64,000 nt of DNA from Aspidiotus rigidus (Eukaryota > Arthropoda > Insecta > Hemiptera > Diaspididae), in contig JAVHKY010000008.1 in the NCBI GenBank assembly GCA_035079385.1, positions 3,828,001 through 3,892,000 on the forward strand. The letters run 5' to 3'. Of the stretch, positions 9,633 through 21,279 are shown piece by piece (the first letter of the stretch is position 1; each line of letters begins with the position of its first letter). A model generated the notes under the pieces. That model was not told the origin of the DNA and ran no database searches. It was given only the letters and a program-made list of their open reading frames with translations. The translations under genes were made by a program, and so were the position numbers.

Positions 9633-10565
9633 TTAGAATATTTCAAGATGACTGATGAAATATAAGAGACATGAAACATGATCTTTATTTATTTGGCTAC
9701 GCCAGAAAATTTTGTTGAGTGTGAGGGGAGGTATAGTTGGGATAGGTCGTCTGTGGCAAAAAATAATTAGGTGTGTTTTCTTCTCTGAAAAACGGAAACC
9801 GTTTTCTGATACCCAGTTTGATAGGTTGTTGAGGTTATCTTGGAGAAGGCGATGTGCTCGGCTTGGTAATTTGGATTTGACAGATATACTATAGTCGTCT
9901 GCGTAGAGTCTTTGGGTGAGAGGGGGTTGTATATTGTTGGTTAAATCGTTTATGGCAACCATAAACAGGAAGACGCTAAATACTGACCCTCAAGGGACAC
10001 CGTTTTGTATATTATTGTGAAGTGACGAAGTCTTATTTTGGATTCGTACAGTCGTTAGTCTATTTTCAAGAAAAGTTTTGAGAATGTTAGGGAGGTTTTG
10101 TATATAGTTTTTGGACAATAAGATACCTCCAGACTCGCGGAAAGGCTTGCTCAAGGTCAAAAACTATTGTGTATAGACTTGATTTTGATATGTATGCGTC
10201 TTGTATATAGTAGTAAAAGTCAGCTAGAGTATGGGTAATGCTTCTTTTCTCACGTGATTCAAACTGGTATTGTGAGGTGAGGTTGTTTGATTCAAGGTAC
10301 CATATTAGTTTCTTGTTCAAAATTTTTTCGAAAATTTTTCCCAAAACGCTGGTTAATGCTATGGGACGGTAGGACAAGACTACTAGTGGGTCAAAGCCAG
10401 GTTTAAGTATTGGAATAGTGGTAGCTAGTTTCCAGTTGTTGGGATATTGACCTTGTTTGAAAATTTCATTGTAAATTTATGGAGTTGTCGTGTAGGTTTT
10501 TTAGCATGGGTGTATTCTGTCGGGGCCTGGTGATGTGTTTTTGATCTTTACTTCATATTTTTGTT
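9633..10565 (-). pseudogene. Reverse transcriptase remnant, I-like non-LTR retrotransposon
   Basis: Read on minus, ordered RT landmarks are: SPGPDRIHP (near 10540), WKLATTIPILKPG (near 10420), SYRPIALTSVLGKIFEKILN (10377 down), the motif A segment FDLEQAFPRVWR (near 10150), GVP-stop-GSVFSVFLF (near 10000), AINDL, and the catalytic box LYADDYSI (near 9890), then NGFRFSEKKT. The Q of the GVPQGS block is a stop codon and there are frame changes, so the gene is dead. GSVFSV and the later part fit the I/Nimb group rather than Jockey. No endonuclease or RNase H is attached, so it is a fragment at both ends. Confidence 0.8.
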
Positions 10566-10939
10566 TCTACAAAAATGTTTGTGAGGCGTCAATTCATGTT
10601 CATGACTTTTATTTGATGTGAAATTGTTTTCTTTGCGGGCTTCCAAAATCTCTCCTGTTCATAATTTTTGTAATCGTTTAATTTTTCTTTCAACTTGATG
10701 TGAATTTATCAAATTGACGAGAATTAAAGCATTCTTTCCGTGTGATGACATGTTCTTAATTCGACGGGGATTGTTATTTTTCTTCGCGGGCGAATAAATT
10801 ATAGCCATTTTCAAAACTTCAAACTTCTGAGTTACGACAGACGATGGGATTTTGGAATTTATTCATTTTCTGTTCATGGGTTATGCGGCTACACAAAACA
10901 GGTCATCGCAGTTCGTGTTAATTTGGTTTTACAATAATT

Positions 10940-11500
10940 ATACTTAATATTATTACATAAATTCATTTCATAATGTTAGAGGAGTTGATAGAAATAGGTA
11001 GAACGAAGATAGTTGAGAGAATTGGAGATGATTTTGGAGTTGTTGGATAGTTCAGAGGTTATAGATGAGGGAACGTTGCGGGCTGAGCGGTGGTTTTGGA
11101 GGGCGGGATATGAGAGGAGATGTTGAACTTTGAGATTATCTGAATGGCAGTAAATACATGACAGGGAGTTGAGAAGACCTAGGAGGAGGTGACAGTGAGT
11201 GAGTCGGGTGTGCCCAATCTAAGACAGGAAAGGATGGCTTCTTAATGGCAGGAGTTTGAAGCTAGAGGACCAAGGAATAGGGACGCTTTTTATTGATCGT
11301 AGTTCGTTTTGATGCTGCATGACTGTGCCAAGAAGCTAGGGTTTTGGAACGGTAGTATTTTTGAAGGTCGTATACTGGTAAATGAGCTGGGTCAGTAATT
11401 TTTGGTAAGGGGATGGAGTTCTTAGCCACACGATCAACGTTTTCATGTTGAGAGTGATCTATGCGACCTGGAATCCAGATAGATGCTGTTACAAGTCACT
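10940..11500 (-). pseudogene. RNase H end and C-terminal tail of another I-like copy
   Basis: On minus, ASIWIPGRIDHSQHENVDRVAK (from 11490) is the last RNase H motif, followed by DLQKYYRSKTLASWH. The CCHC-like tail decays to CIYCHSDN and SYPALQN-like words near 11130. It lies upstream of the RT fragment at 9633-10565 on the same strand, the wrong order for one element, so it is a separate copy. Confidence 0.65.
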
Positions 11501-14049
11501 TACAGTTTCCTTCGACATGTTTTACCTCATTTCTCTTAATTTTCTGACGTTCACTCAAAATCTGTGGCGTTTCATCATCCAGTGACCTCAGTAATTTTTT
11601 GTTACAAGATGGTCAAAAAGTGTTGAAAAGAGGGAAACTAGAATGCCTTGTTGTACCTATCAGCATAGGTTCTCTCGAAATTGAAGTCCTCTCACAATTT
11701 CGATACACTCTAATGACAATCGGGTATACTTTACGTCAGTATGGTTCTTATACGCCTTATCAGAAATAGTAAACCAGAGTGTTTTCGCATCAAGTTTTTC
11801 AATACATCGTTCTGCCATGACGTAGAACTATAAAAAGAGATTCTAATACACCAATAATCTTGATTTTACAACTTTGGCTGATACACCCTCCTGGTATGAT
11901 TCCCACGGTATATTACGCTCTGAGGGAACGAAGTCGCCGCCATACAATGCGAGTTCATCGCCAAAGCACGCAGAAAAACGCGTTTTTATTCATGTGCTGA
12001 TATTTTATACTTCATCGTCTTCCGCGCAATACTACTAACTTCTCTTTTCACCTTTAAATGTTTCAGAACTTTTACTATCCTGATGTTCTTCGTATATTTT
12101 ATCTCCAAATACTGTACAGAGGCGCGTATATTCTGCCTCAGAATTGAACACCAAAGACAAGTGATAGAAGTACGTGCTGCCTTTAAGCTAACACTAAACT
12201 ACGTATTTGAACAAATTGAATTAAGACTTCTATGTACTTTGCTCTAGTTTCAAACACATAAGCAGAAAGTTTCTTCTCTAGCTCATAGTAGTTTGTTGAA
12301 TGAAAGTCCAAGATTCAAACGAAGTAGCGACTTGATCAATATTTTAAGAAGCTTAGAAGCGGTAGTTCCACACGGCCTTATGGAAATTGCAGGTGAGAAA
12401 ATAGCAAATACATTCCACTTTGTATATTAAACAGAGCTGACCGAAAAGGGTCGCAGCCAAAGTCACAATATTTCCAAACAAATGACTATTCATTTGCAGA
12501 CCTATCTAATAATTTTTTTGCATAACAGCGGTGGTAACGCGTGCAAAGGAGAGGTCTTCGTACAAGAGTAAGGCTAGAAAAAATTCATACGACTCGCCTA
12601 TATCCGCGCACGCGTTTAGTGCGCCATCGCCTGCATAGCTTGTAGTCGAGGAAGACCCGAAAAAATTATAGAATGTCTTTTCACAGAGTATTATTTGAAA
12701 AGTCTATTTTGCCCAACACCACTTCTATTATCTATGATAAGTGATTCTTACGCTGAAGGCTGATAAAATATATCATGCTAGGATTGAGTTCAGAGCATTC
12801 TCTTTTGCCCACACGTCCCATAGGCTAATCCTGATTATGTTTCTCTCTTCCCTGAGGTACCTGCGAACCGCCAGTCTAATTAAGTGCCTTTTTTGAACAC
12901 ATGTTTTAGCGTTTCTTTATTATACCCTCACATCTGCAACTAGGTTGCTCTCTTCTTACATACTTCCCAAATGTGCAATGACCACTAGGGTCTTATGCTA
13001 GTCTAAAACTCAGCGGAACACTATCCATGACTAAGAAATTACGATATAAACTTGATTTAACCTAATAAGAAAATCATCAACGTTTTACAGACCCTTGATC
13101 GACAATGTCACCAAATTGTGAGTTATTTACGTAAATCATTTTCTCTCAGGAAAACGAAACAGCGCAGTTAAAACACTTATGGCATTAGTGCGGACAAAGT
13201 GTAATTATTCAACTCTATCTTCAATCTTTACCATGTACGCACCTTAAGTTCGTGCATTTTCTTTCGCAGCATTCAAGTTTTATAATATATGTCAAGCCCA
13301 ATTTAAGGATGGACAAGATAAAATTTTGTAGGATTCTGTGTGCGCAAAATTGATCATTTCAATTCTAAATTTATGTAGATTTTCATTCGCCCTGACGAAA
13401 TTTGTAATATCAATTCTGCATACGTAGACAATGCCAAACTATTCATTGTCTCCCCGCTGACTCGATATTCTTATTGTGCGATATTATATTTAAATGTTCT
13501 CTTTTTAAAATATTGCTAGACATCATTTTTTTTATTGTTTATTTCCAATTTTTATCGGACCGAAAAATGGGTACCTTCATTTCAATCTCAATGAGAAGAA
13601 AATTTTATACCCATAAATACTATTTAGATATCACGTTTATTGCACCGTATTAAATTTAGGCACATTAAATTCAACTATGAACATTATTTTGGCGCATCCT
13701 ATGTACAATAAGTGTAATGTCAACCAACTCACACAAATTTTTTTGAATACTCATTCACCTTAAGTGTGTGTATTTTTGGTAATTTTGCACTAATTTAGAA
13801 AAATTATCTAAATGCTCACTCACTTTCAGCAGTTGTCAGACGTGTGTACGCAAGCTTAAGATCGGTCTACAGTTCCTTCGAAAGATCAAGTAAGCCAGAT
13901 CTGCACCACGACGGAGGATAATGCACGTAGAGTCATAAGCCATTTTTGGGAGAATAATTTTGTATCGGTAACTTTTTACACAATCTAGACTAACGGGTAT
14001 AAAAAATCAGGCTCTTTTTAGAAATAGAATGTATAATATAGACTATTAG
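11501..14049. other. No gene recognised
   Basis: AT-rich sequence with scattered stops in all frames and no repeated block or family motif that I can recognise. Confidence 0.4.
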
Positions 14050-14279
14050 TTGTTACAATCTACTATGCGAATCTGTATGTATCGACTAATTTCGAAAATA
14101 TTTCTTTTTGAAGGAAAACGGAATAATTACTTTCCATCCTCCGCAGAGAAACTCCAGAAACTTCATTTCGGCGGACCTCACAAGAAATTAAGTAATTATG
14201 TGTTTTATGAGCGTATTTTTTTTTTGTCATGCTTCCCGGGAAAGAGTGGTCAGAGTCAGGTCTAGTTTCAAATTTCATC

Positions 14280-14700
14280 GAAGACGTGATTTACGGCTGT
14301 GAAAATTCATCGTAGGAGAATTGATATAGCGTGAAAATTGAAAGTAAAAAATTGACTGCAGGGAAATTAAAAACTGAGAAAAATTGAAAGCAATGAAAAT
14401 GCATAACAGCGAAAATTTACAGCAATCAAAGTTTATAGCAGATAAAAAAAGTAATTAAATTCGTGTAAAGCAGTACTCGTTTTTTGGGCACTGAAAAAGG
14501 TGTTGGTGAGTCATATAGATGAGGAATTTTCCGTAGAATTATTTGAACTAAGACGTGTTACCTTTGAAGAGTGTCACTCCTCAAAAGTATCTTTTGAATA
14601 TCATCGTTCAAGTCGTGAACCATAGAAATGAATAAGAACAAAAAACTTTATTTCCCAAATCACTAAGCCAGCAGCTCGTATTGACTAGGCTTAAATGCTT
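14280..14700. repeat. Irregular GAAAATTnACAGCAA-type repeats
   Basis: Between 14320 and 14460 the words GTGAAAATTGAAAG, AAAAATTGAAAGCAATGAAAA, AGCGAAAATTTACAGCAA and ATAGCAGATAAA recur in irregular spacing. They resemble the ACAGCAAA words at 33.0-33.2 and 34.95-35.1 kb. Confidence 0.35.
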
Positions 14701-14725
14701 GACATTCGGTATTTACAAAGTTTAA

Positions 14726-15500
14726 GGGAAAACGACGGCTTCCTTAACGAAGTTAAACGAGGAACGCAGGGAACCTCTTTTATGAGTCAATGGAATTCAA
14801 AATTCAAGGGAGCCTAGACCTAGATAAAGCTAGTATACTCGTATAAAAGGCCTAGACCTACTATAAGCCTAGTATAATAAAGTTTGAGAGTCGAAATTTT
14901 TCCAAGTCCCTCTCCTATCATATATGGCTGGAGGATAGAAATTTTTTCCAAGTCCCCCTCCTATCATATATAGCTCGAGAGTCGATATTTTTTTCAAAGT
15001 CCCTCTCCTATCATACATGGCTCGAGGGTCGAAATTTTTTCCAAGTCCCCCCTCCTATCATATATACCTCAAGAGTCAAAATTTTTCCAAGTTCCCCCTC
15101 CTATCATATATACCTCGAGAGTCAAAATTTTTTCCAAGTCCCTCTCCTATCAATAATGGCTCGAAGATCGAAATTTTTTCCAAGTCTGCCCTCCTATCAT
15201 ATACGAGCTCGAGAGTCAAAATTTTTTCCAAGTCCCTCTCCTATCATAGATGGCTCGAGGGTCGAAATTTTTTTCAAGTGCCCCTCCTATCATATATACA
15301 CCTCGAGAGTCGAAATTTTTCAAGTCCCTCTTGTATCGTAGATGGCTCGAAGGTCGAAATTTTTTCTAAGTGCCCCTCGTATCATAGATGGCTCGAGAGT
15401 CGAAATTTTTCCAAGTTTTTTGTTGGACGGCGGACGGCGCACGACAAATTTCTCAAATACCCCCCCCCCCCCCTTAAAACATGTTCCCTGTTAAAAAATA
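14726..15500 (+). mobile_element. Satellite-bearing repeat element, copy 2
   Basis: Same parts and order as the copy at 3612: ACGGCTTCCTTAACGAAGTT, CAGGGAACCTCTTTTATGAG, the CCTAGACCTAGATAAAG words, then about 11-12 units of the 44-45 bp satellite (14881-15417). Then come GGACGGCGGACGGCGCACG, a run of C, and the terminal word AAAACATGTTCCCTGTTAAA. The GC-rich heptamer-like block and terminal word equal those of the inverted copy at 18449-18958, so this copy keeps its right end. Long plus frames here are repeat translations. Confidence 0.75.
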
Positions 15501-16142
15501 TATCTTTGTAGACAAAATCGGTAAACATTTTTTGCAAACTTGTTCCTTTTTTGATTGTATTTCTACCTTATTTATTTTTTCCGGACACCTTTTAATATAA
15601 ATAATGACACAAGAAATAAAAAAAATCATCATTCACTGATGATACTATTGAAAAATATTGCAGGAAACTGATGGATTAATTCACGTTTCAAAATAAAGAT
15701 GTTGACAATTTTATTGGAAATCTTCCTTTGATGGAAGGTATTCTTATCCTCAACCATGGACTTGCCAAAAAGCAGTTTCCTACGCCTCCTCCTCGGCTTG
15801 CCTTCTTGCGAAATTGATACAGTAAGATTTTATCCTCACAACTCTACACCTCTCATCCTCCAATTTCTCAACGCAATGAAGACATAAATTTTACAAATGA
15901 AAGCGTATTGTTTGGGAACAAAACGGTTTCTGGTGGAAAAATATAACGATTCCTCCAACAAACAACGTATTGAAAATTCCACCCTGAAAACCCCACGCTT
16001 GCTCTTTTTTGGGGAGAGGGGGGAAGTGCAACGGCCAACATTTCAGTTTTTCGCAAATAGTTCGTCAAATTTTGATCTAAATGAAAAATTTTCCAAACAA
16101 AAGTTGTTTCTCGTAAAATTTTATACAAAATGAACTATATAT
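15501..16142. other. No gene recognised
   Basis: AT-rich. The part at 15990-16130 (GGGAGAGGGGGGAAGTGC, TTCGCAAATAGTTCGTC, TTGTTTCTCGTAAAATTTTA) resembles a diverged piece of the foldback arm at 33660-33780. The open frames here are on both strands with no motif. Confidence 0.35.
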
Positions 16143-17240
16143 GTTACAGTTGAAACCCGAAATCAGTAAATTCTAAAATTCACTAGTCAAAACTAGTTGC
16201 CACAAATGACTTTAGTCAGAACTAGTTTTGACTAGTTAATTCTAGAATAAAAAAATTGTTTGAATTCATCAGTAAATTCTAGTTATAACTGAAATGAATT
16301 GAAATTGTTCGAATTCAAAAGGTGATGGTATTTCCAGACATACTTCGGTCAAATTGATAGATATTTGGTAGTTCTGCTCAACTTTGAGGATAAGTAGCTC
16401 ACACTGGAATAAAATATACGAAAAAGTTCTAAATTTTTCTTCCTTAATTCACACATTAAACCGTACATCATACGAATTCGTCGGTCTATAAACGTTACAA
16501 GAGCAAATCTAACAGTGACTAATTGACGCACACCATTCAAGTACAAACAAGCTTTGTGAAAAATAAAAATTCAAGGGTGTTGGAGGCTGGAGGCATTTTC
16601 TCTCTGGAGGTACCTTGCCTCCGCCTCCAATGAGGCGAAGATGGTGAGGATTTAAACCAAGATGTTGGAGGCTGGAGCATTTTGCCTCCGAAGTTACCTT
16701 GCCTCCACCTAGAGGCTTGGAGGTGCTTCCAAAGATCCCCGGATGCATTTTCTCCAATCTCAGTAATTGCGCTGGAGGCATTTTGAGGTACTTCCAGAGA
16801 CATACTTTGGAGGTCAGAAGACGCCTCCAAACGTGTCCACTGGAGGTAACCAGAGTCGGAGAGTCATTTTCTGTATTCGTTCCGGAGGCCTCTGAAAAAA
16901 ATTGCTCCAACACCCTTAATAAAAATGCAATTACATTTGTACTAGGGAAGAAATTCATTTTACTGATTGGATTCACCCTTCTTGTTTTCACTAGTTAAAA
17001 CTAGTGTTCCCGACAATCATAATTTCTTCTCTATTTCACTTTTTACTAATCAATTCTAGTTTTCAATAGTAAAAACTAGTTTTCCCTGAAATTATTTAAG
17101 TTAAAACTAGCTCCAACGCTGTGGGTCACGGTAAATTCTAGAGTTAACTAGTCCAAACTAGTTCTGACTAAAGTCATTTGTGGCAACTAGTTTTGATTAG
17201 TGAATTTTAGAATTTACTGATTTCGGGTTTTAACTGTAAC
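16143..17240. mobile_element. Long-TIR DNA element of 1.1 kb with nested insertion
   Basis: The ends are inverted copies of about 108 bp. The left end begins GTTACAGTTGAAACCCGAAA and the reverse complement of the right end begins GTTACAGTTAAAACCCGAAA. Both continue with CAGTAAATTCTAAAATTCAC, AACTAGTTGCCACAAATGAC and AGTCAGAACTAGTTT. Flanks are ATATAT on both sides, so the target duplication is ambiguous. No transposase is encoded. ACTAGTT words recur inside. A second element (16573-16917) is nested in it. Confidence 0.8.
16573..16917. mobile_element. GGAGGC-rich MITE, hAT-like, nested copy
   Basis: The left end CAAGGGTGTTGGAGGC and right end GCTCCAACACCCTT are inverted repeats. AATAAAAAT directly flanks both sides (16562-16570 and 16918-16926), a target duplication of 8-9 bp as in hAT elements. 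The interior is full of CTCCA/TGGAG words. It interrupts the long-TIR element at 16143-17240. Copies in two pieces lie at 44914-45165 and 46450-46644. Frames here on both strands are shadows. Confidence 0.75.
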
Positions 17241-17384
17241 ATATATATATATATATATATGCTATTGTAGGTAGGATGGTGTTTGAAATATCCTCGATTG
17301 AAAATTAATACAAAGTTTAAAATTTAACTGTCCTGATGTGATGCGCTCCATAAAAAAACTCGCAGCCCACACAGTTAGCTGCTC

Positions 17385-17935
17385 GGAATTGCCTTCATTA
17401 ACTCTGTTAATTGAGGCAAACAGGGAACCTGTTTTATGGGAGTAATCATGTGAGTGTCATTTTTTGCTTTTTGTCGTCTCAAGTAGAGTGAACTTTGTTC
17501 CTCACCACCTTGAGATCTCTTCTCATCAGGTCAAGTTCTAGGCGCGTTTTTTTTTTAGTGGTTTCCCCTGCGTATCGCGTCTTGCCAGTTGTACCCTTTT
17601 CTGAACCTAACGTTAACACCCTTCTCCATCATATACAGCTTGGAAATCGACATTTTCCAACCTCCTATTACTTTGAAATTTTCTTACGTATACCTATCCC
17701 ATCTTAAATAGCTTCAAACCTGACATCTTTCAAGTACCCCCCCCCCACTATCAATCGCTTGAAGGTCATTACATGTCTCCCTTCTATCATATATATTTTG
17801 AACGTGCTTTTCCCATCATAATATTGTAGCTTGATATACAAAATTTTTAAAATTCCCCCTTTTATAGCTTAAAATTCTCCAACTATAATTTACTAAATGT
17901 TACAGCTTGCCCCCATGAAACAGGTTTCCTGCTAT
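17385..17935 (+). mobile_element. Decayed relative of the satellite-bearing element
   Basis: It begins with the hairpin word TGCCTTCATTAACTCTGTTA..TTGAGGC, then AACAGGGAACCTGTTTTATG, and ends CCCCCATGAAACAGGTTTCC. Between them about six loose units (CATCATATACAGCTTGGAA, TATCATATATATTTTGAACG) look like an old, diverged form of the 45-bp satellite. Confidence 0.55.
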
Positions 17936-17998
17936 TTATTTTTACAGCCTGTGTGGTACCCCCGGTAGGCCTATCCTGTTATCAGTTCGGAGATCTGA

Positions 17999-18105
17999 TG
18001 ACGTCACGATTTGATGACGTCATAATCTGATGACGTCACACGATCTAATGACGTTACGATCTGGTGACGTCACGATCATCGTGCCATCACTATCTGATGA
18101 CGTCA
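17999..18105. repeat. Cluster of TGACGTCA palindromes
   Basis: Five perfect TGACGTCA sites (17999, 18015, 18031, 18065, 18098) and one TGACGTTA sit in 107 bp as part of a loose 16-18 bp unit GATCTGATGACGTCAC. The octamer is the CREB/ATF (CRE) site. Embedding in repeats suggests a repeat first and a regulatory site only possibly. Confidence 0.7.
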
Positions 18106-18244
18106 CAGAGCTAGTAAAACCACTAATACAGACCTCCTAGACCTATAGTATAAAGGAAGCCCAAGACCCAGTACAGAGCTAGGACAAACTGCTAGTATAA
18201 GCTATTGATAAAGATCTTGTAAGCTTATGGTATGAAGGATGCCT

Positions 18245-18420
18245 AGACCTAGTATAAAGGAGGCTTGGACCTACTATACGCCTAGTATAATACGTAGTAT
18301 AAACCTAATATAATATACTGCATGAAGCAGAGAGACCTAGTATAAAGGAGGCTTGGACCTAGTATACGCCTAGTATAATACGTAGTATAAACCTAGTATA
18401 ATATACTGCATGAAGCAGAA
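18245..18420 (+). repeat. 88-bp tandem duplication of CCTAGTATAA sequence
   Basis: Two near-identical 88-bp units (18245-18332 and 18333-18420), each AGACCTAGTATAAAGGAGGC .. ATACTGCATGAAGCAGA. The CCTAGTATAA word is shared with the flanks of the satellite elements. Confidence 0.8.
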
Positions 18421-18448
18421 AGGATAAGTCCCCCTCCTATCACTTCTT

Positions 18449-18958
18449 CAAAATTTTAACAGGGAACCTGTTTTATGGGGGGCTATTTGAGAAATCTGCC
18501 GTGCGCCGTGCGCCGTCCGCCGTCCAGCGAAAAACTTAGAAAAATTTCGACCCTCGAGCCATATATGATAGGAGAAGGACTTGGAAAAATTTCGACTCTC
18601 GAGCCATATATGATAGAAGGGGGACTTAGAAAAATTTCGACTCTCGAGCCATATATGATAGGAGAGGGACTTAGAAAAATTTCGACTCTCGAGCCATATA
18701 TGATAGGAGGGGGACTTAGAAAAATTTGGAGTTGGTCTAGGCCTTCTTTTTACTACCTTTCTCCAAATCTAGGCTTCCTTGAATTTTCAATACCAAATCT
18801 CATTCGAATCATAAAACAGGTTCCCTGCGTTCCTCGTTTAACTTCGTTAAGGAAGCCGTCATTTTTCGAAGTCCCTTTTTCTTGCCGGACGGCGCCCGGC
18901 GCCCGGCGCCCGTCATTTTCCTTCAGTTTACCCCCCGATAAAACAGGTTCCCTGTTAA
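18449..18958 (-). mobile_element. Satellite-bearing repeat element, copy 3, both ends present
   Basis: This is the most complete copy, in inverse orientation. Its ends are inverted repeats: AACAGGGAACCTGTTTTATG on the left, and on the right GATAAAACAGGTTCCCTGTT. Inside, on minus: a (GGCGCCG)n block (18891-18912), GGCTTCCTTAACGAAGTTAA, a second internal CAGGGAACCTGTTTTATGA, the CCTAGA words, about five 45-bp satellite units (18536-18730), then a (GCCGTGC/GCCGTCC)n block (18498-18528). No transposase, and no clear target duplication is seen. The plus frame at 18475-18978 is a translation of repeats. Confidence 0.75.
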
Positions 18959-19129
18959 AAGGGACGACATGTCGGTAGAAGAAACACTTCTTTTTTTTTC
19001 ATAGATCACGTTCACCTGGTGACGCAAGGAAAAAATACTTATCAACTGAATTTAATGTTGAAAGGTTTGAGTCACAACATGAGAATATTAAAATCGATGA
19101 TATCAAAATGTAAAATCAAAAAAGATCCG

Positions 19130-19566
19130 ACTCCCTAGTCCTCATCTCACAGAGAATCTAGACGGGAAGAAGAAATCCTCTTCCGCCTGAGGATAGGACA
19201 TACCCGTCTCACTCACTCCTACCTCTTATTAAGCATTGCTCCCCCTTCCTTTGCACACCATCTAGAAGATGACCTATCAGTAGAACATTTTTTCACTGAT
19301 CCCGCACTAAAAACCATCAGGTTTGTCTTCAAAATTCCTGCAACCATCGTTTTGGCACTAAGTAACTACTCTAAAAATATTACAGCTAGTTATTCTTACT
19401 TACGGTCAACATAATTCTACAAACACACATAATCATTACGATATTTACAATTTTTGTTTATAAATAAAACACTTATAATATGTATAAGCATGTAAAATAA
19501 TTATTCGTTGAGCTCAGCACCCGTTCGTGCTGTCTCAAAGCTCGTTAAATAAGAAAAAAAAAAAGT
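19130..19566 (+). pseudogene. C-terminal and 3' end fragment of an I-like retrotransposon
   Basis: SRREEEILFRLRIGHTRLTH followed by SYLL is the hallmark just before the C-terminal zinc-knuckle tail of I-like ORF2. The knuckle itself is lost (LSVEHFFTDP remains). The fragment ends with GCTCGTTAAATAAG and a run of A at about 19553-19564, the same 3' end as the copies at 4796 and 24590. 5'-truncated, as is usual for target-primed insertion. Confidence 0.75.
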
Positions 19567-19569
19567 CCT

Positions 19570-21250
19570 TAACTACAATACCTATATGATACGAGTATAT
19601 GACTGAAATACTGAAGCTGAAATATTATTTTATTTTACTCATTCACAGTGCTAAATCCTGACTCGCGCAAATACGGGAATGAACTATCTTTACTATCAAA
19701 CAATGACGATGCCACTCAATGAGATCTTCACAGAATATTCTACGAGCTCGAAGTATGACACCGTCTCCTCAAAGAAAGTATTCGTTTTAAAGTTTATTTA
19801 TCTAAGTTTAATTAAGTAAAATTTAAGAATTCAAGGGATCTGATGACCCAGTTGTTAGGTAAATAGTCTAAATTATTTACTAAGTTTAATTTTTCTCTGA
19901 TACGCCTATAATTTTATCTCACAACCATGTTTCATATTTTTACACAATTTTCACGCTTGTGGTCGAGCATCTTTCATAGGCACCAGAACACTATCTTGAG
20001 GCACTGTATATCAAACGGTTATCAGGGTCTTGTAAAATAATAAACACAGAATTTGTGCGCTGAAAGAAAAACGTATGAGGAATCTTTATTCTTACGGTAA
20101 CGACAACTTCATTCCATTTAAACAGGCTGTACAATCGACAACTTTGCAGAAAAAGCACGACAAATGATGAAAGACCATTAATAGGCAATAAACGGTAATG
20201 TGATACGAATATGAACGACAATGAAATGTATGTTACTGGTGTACTCATTTTTTCCTCATCATCGTCAGTGTGACCAATTGCGAAACTCAGTCGGGAGCCA
20301 AATTCTATCAGAATCGGGGCTGAATTCCATTTAGGGAATGTATTTCTTCTCAAATTGGAAAGGGCTGACACCTATTTAATGCAATGTTAAATTTTTTTGA
20401 ACGTCGCGGCAAAACCAAAATCAAAAGGGCCAGATTCGCCCCACAAGGGCTAAATTGGTCACACTGATCATCGTCATCAAGCGACAAGAATTAGACCTTA
20501 AAAAAAAACGCTTTGTAATGTGAGGGTCTTTGAGGATGAGTCATTTCGCCCTTAATTAAACAAAGAAAAAAGAAAAGAAAGATAGGAAGTATACGGGGTA
20601 GGAAAAAAAGGAGAGGAAAATAGAAGACTGTATTAATAATAACGATAAAAGAAAATAAAAGAGAGTTAGATCGTATAAGAGTATGTGTGAGAGAGAGAAA
20701 AAAATTGATGTAAAAGTAGAGAGTTTTTGATTTGCAATTAGTTACACTATTTATGTCCAAGAATCAATTCCAAAGAACGTTGTAGTTCCCCTGTTTAATA
20801 GCAGTTAGTCTACTTTAATAACATCTAAAAAGATTACATCGGCAAATCATCGTTCGTACCTAATACACTTGACTATTGAAACACTGAATAGTTTATCCCC
20901 GTTTATTTCTTCTCTAGTTAAAGAAGTTTGAAAAGTAAAATATTGATAATGATCATACTATCGTGCCTTCGACCGTTCGACCAAATTGCACTCATTGAAA
21001 GAGAGACAAACTCTGTAATGGCGTGTGAGCGCACTCAGAAAAAAAAAATTTCCTCAAATAAATTGTGTTTGGTGGCCACGTAAATTACGCGAGAGAAACC
21101 AACAGAGTACAAATGAAAAACATATACCATATGTTTCCTTGTTGAGGTCAATTGTGAGTTTTTCATCAAGTCAGCATTAATCGATTCATACCGATTTTTC
21201 AAAGTTGTGGGTGTATGCACTTTGAGATGTTTTCATAGCGGTAAACTTTT
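19570..21250. other. No gene recognised
   Basis: AT-rich. A purine-rich stretch lies at 20560-20710. Minus frames at 19991-20371 and 20491-20760 show no family motif and the second is low complexity. Confidence 0.35.
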
Positions 21251-21279
21251 GTCTCAACAATTTAGACGCTGCAAGTATC

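Noticed and set aside
15017..15511. 164-codon plus frame
   Set aside because: Same satellite as at 3768-4360; not protein coding.
16509..16998. Overlapping long frames on both strands
   Set aside because: They arise from the GGAGGC-rich MITE, which has few stop codons.
18475..18978. 167-codon plus frame with ISTLEPYMIGEGLRK repeats
   Set aside because: The 45-bp unit is a multiple of three, so open frames arise for free.
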